Shown: in pieces, positions 4,121 through 6,698 of the stretch
Layout: each line of letters opens with the position of its first letter
Numbering within the stretch: position 1 is the first letter of the stretch
NCBI GenBank assembly: GCA_017445435.1
Contig: JAFSUE010000143.1
Span: forward strand, 1 to 6,698
Origin: Selenomonadaceae bacterium
GTDB lineage: Bacteria; Bacillota; Negativicutes; Selenomonadales; Selenomonadaceae
Reading direction: 5' to 3'
DNA: 6,698 nt
Translations under genes and position numbers: made by a program
The notes under the pieces: model-generated
Told to the model about the DNA's origin: nothing
What the model saw: the letters and a program-made list of their open reading frames with translations, nothing else
Databases searched by the model: none

Positions 4121-5665
4121 TTAAAATCCTTCGTTATCGGCGTCGCTATCAGAATCATCAACAATAAAATCAGCGTCGCTAATCTGCTCGGCGTCGGTAG
4201 TGGAACTTTCGCAAAAATCCTTGTCGCAGGGTTTAAAATAATCGTGTGCAGAAAAATAATGAAAGTAGCAGTCATAGTTATTGCCTTGCCGATTCTTCAA
4301 ACATCTCATTTCAATTTCGCGCGGTTGAAGGCGTTTTGCCTCCTCAATTTTTTCACGAATAGGCGATTTATCGCCAGTTAAATTTAGTGTATTGACAACG
4401 TTTAACTGCAAAGCCCAAACAACGTCGGCAGAATATTCAATGTTGCCAGACTCTTTGAAGGATTCAAAGGAGGCTTGTTGACAGTAATTCGAGCGGTTAA
4501 AGGAGGAAATAACAATGAAGGTAGTATTAGTTTCACGCTGAAAAGTTTTGAGTTTATGTACAATATCATCAATTTTCGCCTTGTCGGTAATTAAGCGTCT
4601 ATCGTCGGCGGCGGGAATAATCTGTAAATAATCAATGACGACAACAGGGGCTTTACCTTTAGCCTTGCAGTAAGGTTTAAGCAACTTTAATAATTCATCA
4701 ACGTTTTCATCACGAAATTCAAAGATATGGACGGCCGGAAAATCTTCACTTTGCGCTAAGTCTATAATGCTTTTTAAATCTTCAGGACAAGCGCCCCTGC
4801 GAATATCGGCGGCAGTTGGCATTGCGTTTTTATTTTTAGCGGCTAAAAATACTTCCCGTGCTAAGGTCTTGCTATACAGTTCAAGACGTGACATTTCATA
4901 GGAACAAAAAATGCAGGTTTCGCCGCGCCTTGCCAGTTGGTGTAAAAGTTGCCAGCAAAAAGTTGTTTTGCCAGTGGCGGGAGTTCCTCCCATTACGTAA
5001 AGACCGGGCGAAAAAATTTGTTGTTCGTCGATATTAGAAAAGCCAGTCCGCCGTGAAACGTAAAGTTTGTTTTCTTTAACCAAATTTTCAAATTCGTTAT
5101 TGAAAAAATTGTGTTGGTTAATAATTTTTGGCGGTTCAACCGTACTTTCAAAACTTTTGAGAAAATTTTCAGTATCAGCAACAAGCGCTTGAAAATCAGT
5201 TGTAGTATCAGACGCCTTGTCAGCAAGATTTTTTCCAAAAATGGCAAGTTGGCGCATTAATGATTTTTCCTTAATTTTCTGCGCGTAAGGCTCAGCGTAA
5301 GCGTTGGTGTAGGCATTGTCGCCGATTGAAAGTACAATGTTCAAGCCCGCCTTGTCCAAATCGGAAAAACCGCGCGAATCAACATTTCCGCGCATTTCTT
5401 CAATCAGTGATAAAATGTTAGGAACAATGCCGCGCCCGCGCAGTGCTAAAATATTTTTATAAATAATTTGGTGCTCTTTGTGAAAAAAATCGTCGGCATT
5501 CAGAATACTAGCAACTTGCGGAATTGCCCCGCCCTCTTTCAAAAGCAACATTCCCAAAAGTTCAATCTCCATATCGGGAACTTTAGGTGTTTTGTCCGTG
5601 TCGCCCGTTTGCAGTGATTCATTTTTGCCTTGATTTTCAATTCTGTTTTTGTTAAAATTTTCCAT
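4121..5665 (-). CDS. dnaB: DnaB-type replicative helicase
   Basis: This 514-residue protein is a hexameric 5'-3' replicative helicase of the DnaB family (RecA-fold ATPase). Residues about 30-175 match the DnaB N-terminal domain (MEIELLGMLLL...ILNADDFFHKEHQIIYKNIL). The C-terminal ATPase (about 200-470) shows Walker A GGTPATGKTT (226-235), the H2 motif FCSYEMSR (253-260), Walker B VVVIDYLQII (341-350), a motif-3 region FIVISSFNR (383-391; usually LSQLNR), ESGNIEYSADVV (405-416), and the arginine-finger-like KNRQG (457-461). The last 28 residues are strongly acidic (DADFIVDDSDSDADNEGF), not typical for DnaB and reminiscent of SSB-style protein-interaction tails. The ATG at 5665 has AAAGGAG 10 nt upstream. 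It sits between the small gene at 5793-6044 and the initiator, forming a phage replication module. Confidence 0.9.
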   Translation of the reverse strand: MENFNKNRIENQGKNESLQTGDTDKTPKVPDMEIELLGMLLLKEGGAIPQVASILNADDFFHKEHQIIYKNILALRGRGIVPNILSLIEEMRGNVDSRGFSDLDKAGLNIVLSIGDNAYTNAYAEPYAQKIKEKSLMRQLAIFGKNLADKASDTTTDFQALVADTENFLKSFESTVEPPKIINQHNFFNNEFENLVKENKLYVSRRTGFSNIDEQQIFSPGLYVMGGTPATGKTTFCWQLLHQLARRGETCIFCSYEMSRLELYSKTLAREVFLAAKNKNAMPTAADIRRGACPEDLKSIIDLAQSEDFPAVHIFEFRDENVDELLKLLKPYCKAKGKAPVVVIDYLQIIPAADDRRLITDKAKIDDIVHKLKTFQRETNTTFIVISSFNRSNYCQQASFESFKESGNIEYSADVVWALQLNVVNTLNLTGDKSPIREKIEEAKRLQPREIEMRCLKNRQGNNYDCYFHYFSAHDYFKPCDKDFCESSTTDAEQISDADFIVDDSDSDADNEGF

Positions 5666-5688
5666 AATGTGTATGCTCCTTTCTGTTG

Positions 5689-5718
5689 TGTAACAAAAAA
5701 ATCTGTTGAATTGTTACA
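5689..5718. promoter_or_regulatory. Inverted repeat TGTAACA/TGTTACA upstream of the helicase
   Basis: Perfect 7-bp arms (5689-5695 and 5712-5718) with a 16-nt spacer lie 24-53 bp upstream of the helicase start codon, just before its SD. Spacing between arm centres is about two helical turns, as in repressor operators. No clear -35/-10 pair is visible nearby, so it may instead act as an RNA hairpin in the leader. Confidence 0.4.
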
Positions 5719-5792
5719 TACTGCGTCTTGAGAAAAAGAAAAATTTTCTCCACGCTTTTTTGATTGTTTAGGTATGTTGAGTGTAGCACATT

Positions 5793-6044
5793 TCAGCGCG
5801 TTTTGCTAGTCACGCCATACCAGCCGTAATGCGGCTTTTTTTGTTGTCGACGTCGACACCGATATTGTAAAACTGCTTGCTTGTATGACGGCGAAAAGTC
5901 GCTAGGTAGACGCCCGCCAATAAAAGATTTAATCTGAATTTCCTCGTAGCGCGTTTTGTTGCTTGCAGGATTTATGACGTTGAAAAATTCGTCGGTAGTC
6001 AACGGCAGGTCTTGAACTTTCAATAAACTTTTAGGAATTGTCAT
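5793..6044 (-). CDS. Small hypothetical phage protein
   Basis: This encodes 83 residues of unknown family. The middle contains FIGGRLPSDFSPSYKQAVLQY and the C-terminus is basic and aromatic (RCRRRQQKK, then HYGWYG), suggesting nucleic-acid contact. No signal peptide or membrane segment is seen. The ATG at 6044 is chosen because a very strong SD (AAAGGGGG) lies about 8 nt upstream. The frame is open back to an ATG at 6125, which would give 110 residues, but the SD there is weak (GAAAG) and the strong SD would then be coding. It lies between rusA and the helicase in the same direction, so is probably part of the early replication/recombination operon. The three-arginine stretch is coded by a 14-bp palindrome, TGTCGACGTCGACA (5845-5858). 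Confidence 0.65.
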   Translation of the reverse strand: MTIPKSLLKVQDLPLTTDEFFNVINPASNKTRYEEIQIKSFIGGRLPSDFSPSYKQAVLQYRCRRRQQKKPHYGWYGVTSKTR

Positions 6045-6158
6045 TATTTCGCCCCCTTTCAAAGGAAATTTTACTGCGCGGAAAAATCTATAACGCAATA
6101 GCCCGTCAGACTTCGTCATATACATTGCACTTTCAAAATTCCGCGCAGATTCAGTGAT

Positions 6159-6536
6159 TTAAATTTCGTCGGTAAGTTTAACTTCGTCGACAACCAGCAT
6201 AATTTGCGGCGAATCAGCAACCGCCTTTTTTACGTGCAAGTCTACAATTTGTGAATCATCTTTCCAGATAACGCCGTTACAAGCGTCCAAAATGCCTTTT
6301 GCCAAATTATCACAATCGCCGTAACGTTTGCTTGACGCGCCCTGTTTGAATTTCGACGCCGCGCGATAAACTGTAATGTCAACTTTCAGTGTATCAGTCA
6401 TTAAATCGGTGTCGGTATGGAGTAAAGCGGCAAAATCTTTTTTGAATTTAGCGCATTGCGGCGGATCATATGCCCTGCCGTTACAAAAACGCGGTCTTTG
6501 TTGGGGTACGGCGTCAATCGGAATTGTAAATTTCAT
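6159..6536 (-). CDS. rusA: RusA-family Holliday-junction resolvase
   Basis: This 125-residue endonuclease resolves four-way DNA junctions by paired nicks; phages use it in recombination and to clear branches before packaging. The family signature is GDCDNLAKGILDACNGVIWKDDSQIVD, with the acidic catalytic residues D74, D76 and D93/D94 and the conserved K80 (compare D70, D72, D91 and K76 in E. coli RusA). The N-terminus MKFTIPIDAVPQQRPRF and GRAYDPP are typical of RusA from Bacillota, which supports ATG at 6536. The frame is open further upstream (46 more residues), but that part is the antisense of a DUF3102 gene and is not RusA-like. No SD is visible before the ATG (upstream bases read CACCGTGCAA), unlike most genes here, suggesting its native leader was replaced. 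Length is normal for the family. Confidence 0.9.
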   Translation of the reverse strand: MKFTIPIDAVPQQRPRFCNGRAYDPPQCAKFKKDFAALLHTDTDLMTDTLKVDITVYRAASKFKQGASSKRYGDCDNLAKGILDACNGVIWKDDSQIVDLHVKKAVADSPQIMLVVDEVKLTDEI

Positions 6537-6539
6537 TTG

Positions 6540-6698
6540 CACGGTGAATGGCAAAATTGGCTTGACGATAATTTTGGTTTGAAATATCGTATGGCGGCAA
6601 ATTTTATGGCAGTTGCAGAACGTTTTGGAAATGTGCATTCGAATGCACATTTGAATCAGACGCAGATGATACAAATGCTGGTGCTTCCTGAAGGTGAA
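6540..6698 (+). pseudogene. 5'-truncated DUF3102-family phage gene, continuing past the right edge
   Basis: Plus-strand codons from 6540 read HGEWQNWLDDNFGLKYRMAA, then NFMAVAERFGN and QTQMIQMLVLPEGE. This is the middle of the DUF3102 domain, a helical phage/mobile-element family of unknown function, often near recombination or ParB-like genes. The first part of the domain (some 40-60 residues that normally precede HGEW) is missing: the in-frame codons upstream of 6540 translate to non-family sequence that is antisense to rusA. No SD or proper start is present; TTG at 6537 is the nearest possible start. The gene runs opposite to everything else, so a breakpoint at about 6537-6542 is likely. 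It has no stop within the window. Family recognition is good; 'pseudogene' is inferred from the missing start. Confidence 0.65.
6629..6652. repeat. Perfect 24-bp palindrome inside the DUF3102 fragment
   Basis: AAATGTGCATTC (6629-6640) is followed directly by its exact reverse complement (6641-6652). It codes for GNVHSNAHLN within the reading frame, so it must be compatible with protein function. A 24-bp perfect palindrome without spacer is rare by chance and could be a site for a dimeric DNA-binding protein or recombinase. Confidence 0.7.

Noticed and set aside
5730..5750. Inverted repeat GAGAAAA/TTTTCTC as a terminator
   Set aside because: AT-only weak stem with no T-run directly after it on the minus strand.
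6045..6125. 27-residue extension of the small gene before rusA's end
   Set aside because: SD at the upstream ATG is weak, while a very strong SD precedes the ATG at 6044; left as an alternative only.
6537..6674. 46-residue N-terminal extension of RusA
   Set aside because: Cysteine- and histidine-rich sequence without RusA similarity, no SD; it is the complement of recognisable DUF3102 codons.
1..6698. CRISPR array, tRNA, rRNA or insertion sequence
   Set aside because: No regularly spaced repeats with unique spacers, no cloverleaf or rRNA-like stretch, and no transposase motifs seen on either strand.

Overview
The window looks like a stretch of a prophage, phage-plasmid or phage satellite from a low-to-medium GC Gram-positive-type host (Bacillota, possibly Negativicutes). 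This rests on strong AG-rich Shine-Dalgarno (SD) sequences, sigma-70-type promoters, U-tract intrinsic terminators, and phage families typical of Bacillota (Gp49-like toxin, DUF1492/RinA-like regulator, RusA, DUF3102). The host assignment is inference. Almost everything is transcribed on the minus strand, from the right edge to the left.

Layout in direction of transcription. At the far right (6540-6698) a plus-strand fragment of a DUF3102-type phage gene begins in mid-domain. It lies head to head with an intact-looking minus-strand rusA (Holliday-junction resolvase, 6159-6536), so a rearrangement or assembly junction probably sits at about 6537-6542. Next come a small unknown gene (5793-6044), a DnaB-type replicative helicase (4121-5665), an intrinsic terminator or attenuator, and a 480-residue replication-initiator-like protein (2582-4024) closed by a clear terminator.

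Between 1904 and 2581 lies about 680 bp without a convincing gene. It is rich in structure: a perfect tandem pair of 22-bp repeats (iteron-like), several hairpins, a pair of imperfect 55-bp repeats whose stems co-vary, and a candidate promoter that could drive a small structured RNA. Its place next to an initiator and a helicase suggests a replication origin.

Farther left, a promoter drives a two-gene unit: a very short protein holding only the DNA-binding start of a terminase small subunit, then a DUF1492-family late regulator, ended by a terminator. A small basic orphan gene follows, then a HigB/HigA-type toxin-antitoxin pair with a near-consensus promoter whose spacer carries an inverted repeat, and a strong terminator. 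The first 300 bases hold little beyond a second terminator-like palindrome and perhaps the start of a gene running off the left edge.

Together the genes form a replication and recombination module (RusA, DnaB, initiator, origin), followed by a regulatory/packaging remnant and a stability (addiction) module. No terminase large subunit, capsid, tail, lysis or integrase gene is visible, so a satellite, a phage-plasmid or a rearranged prophage all remain possible.
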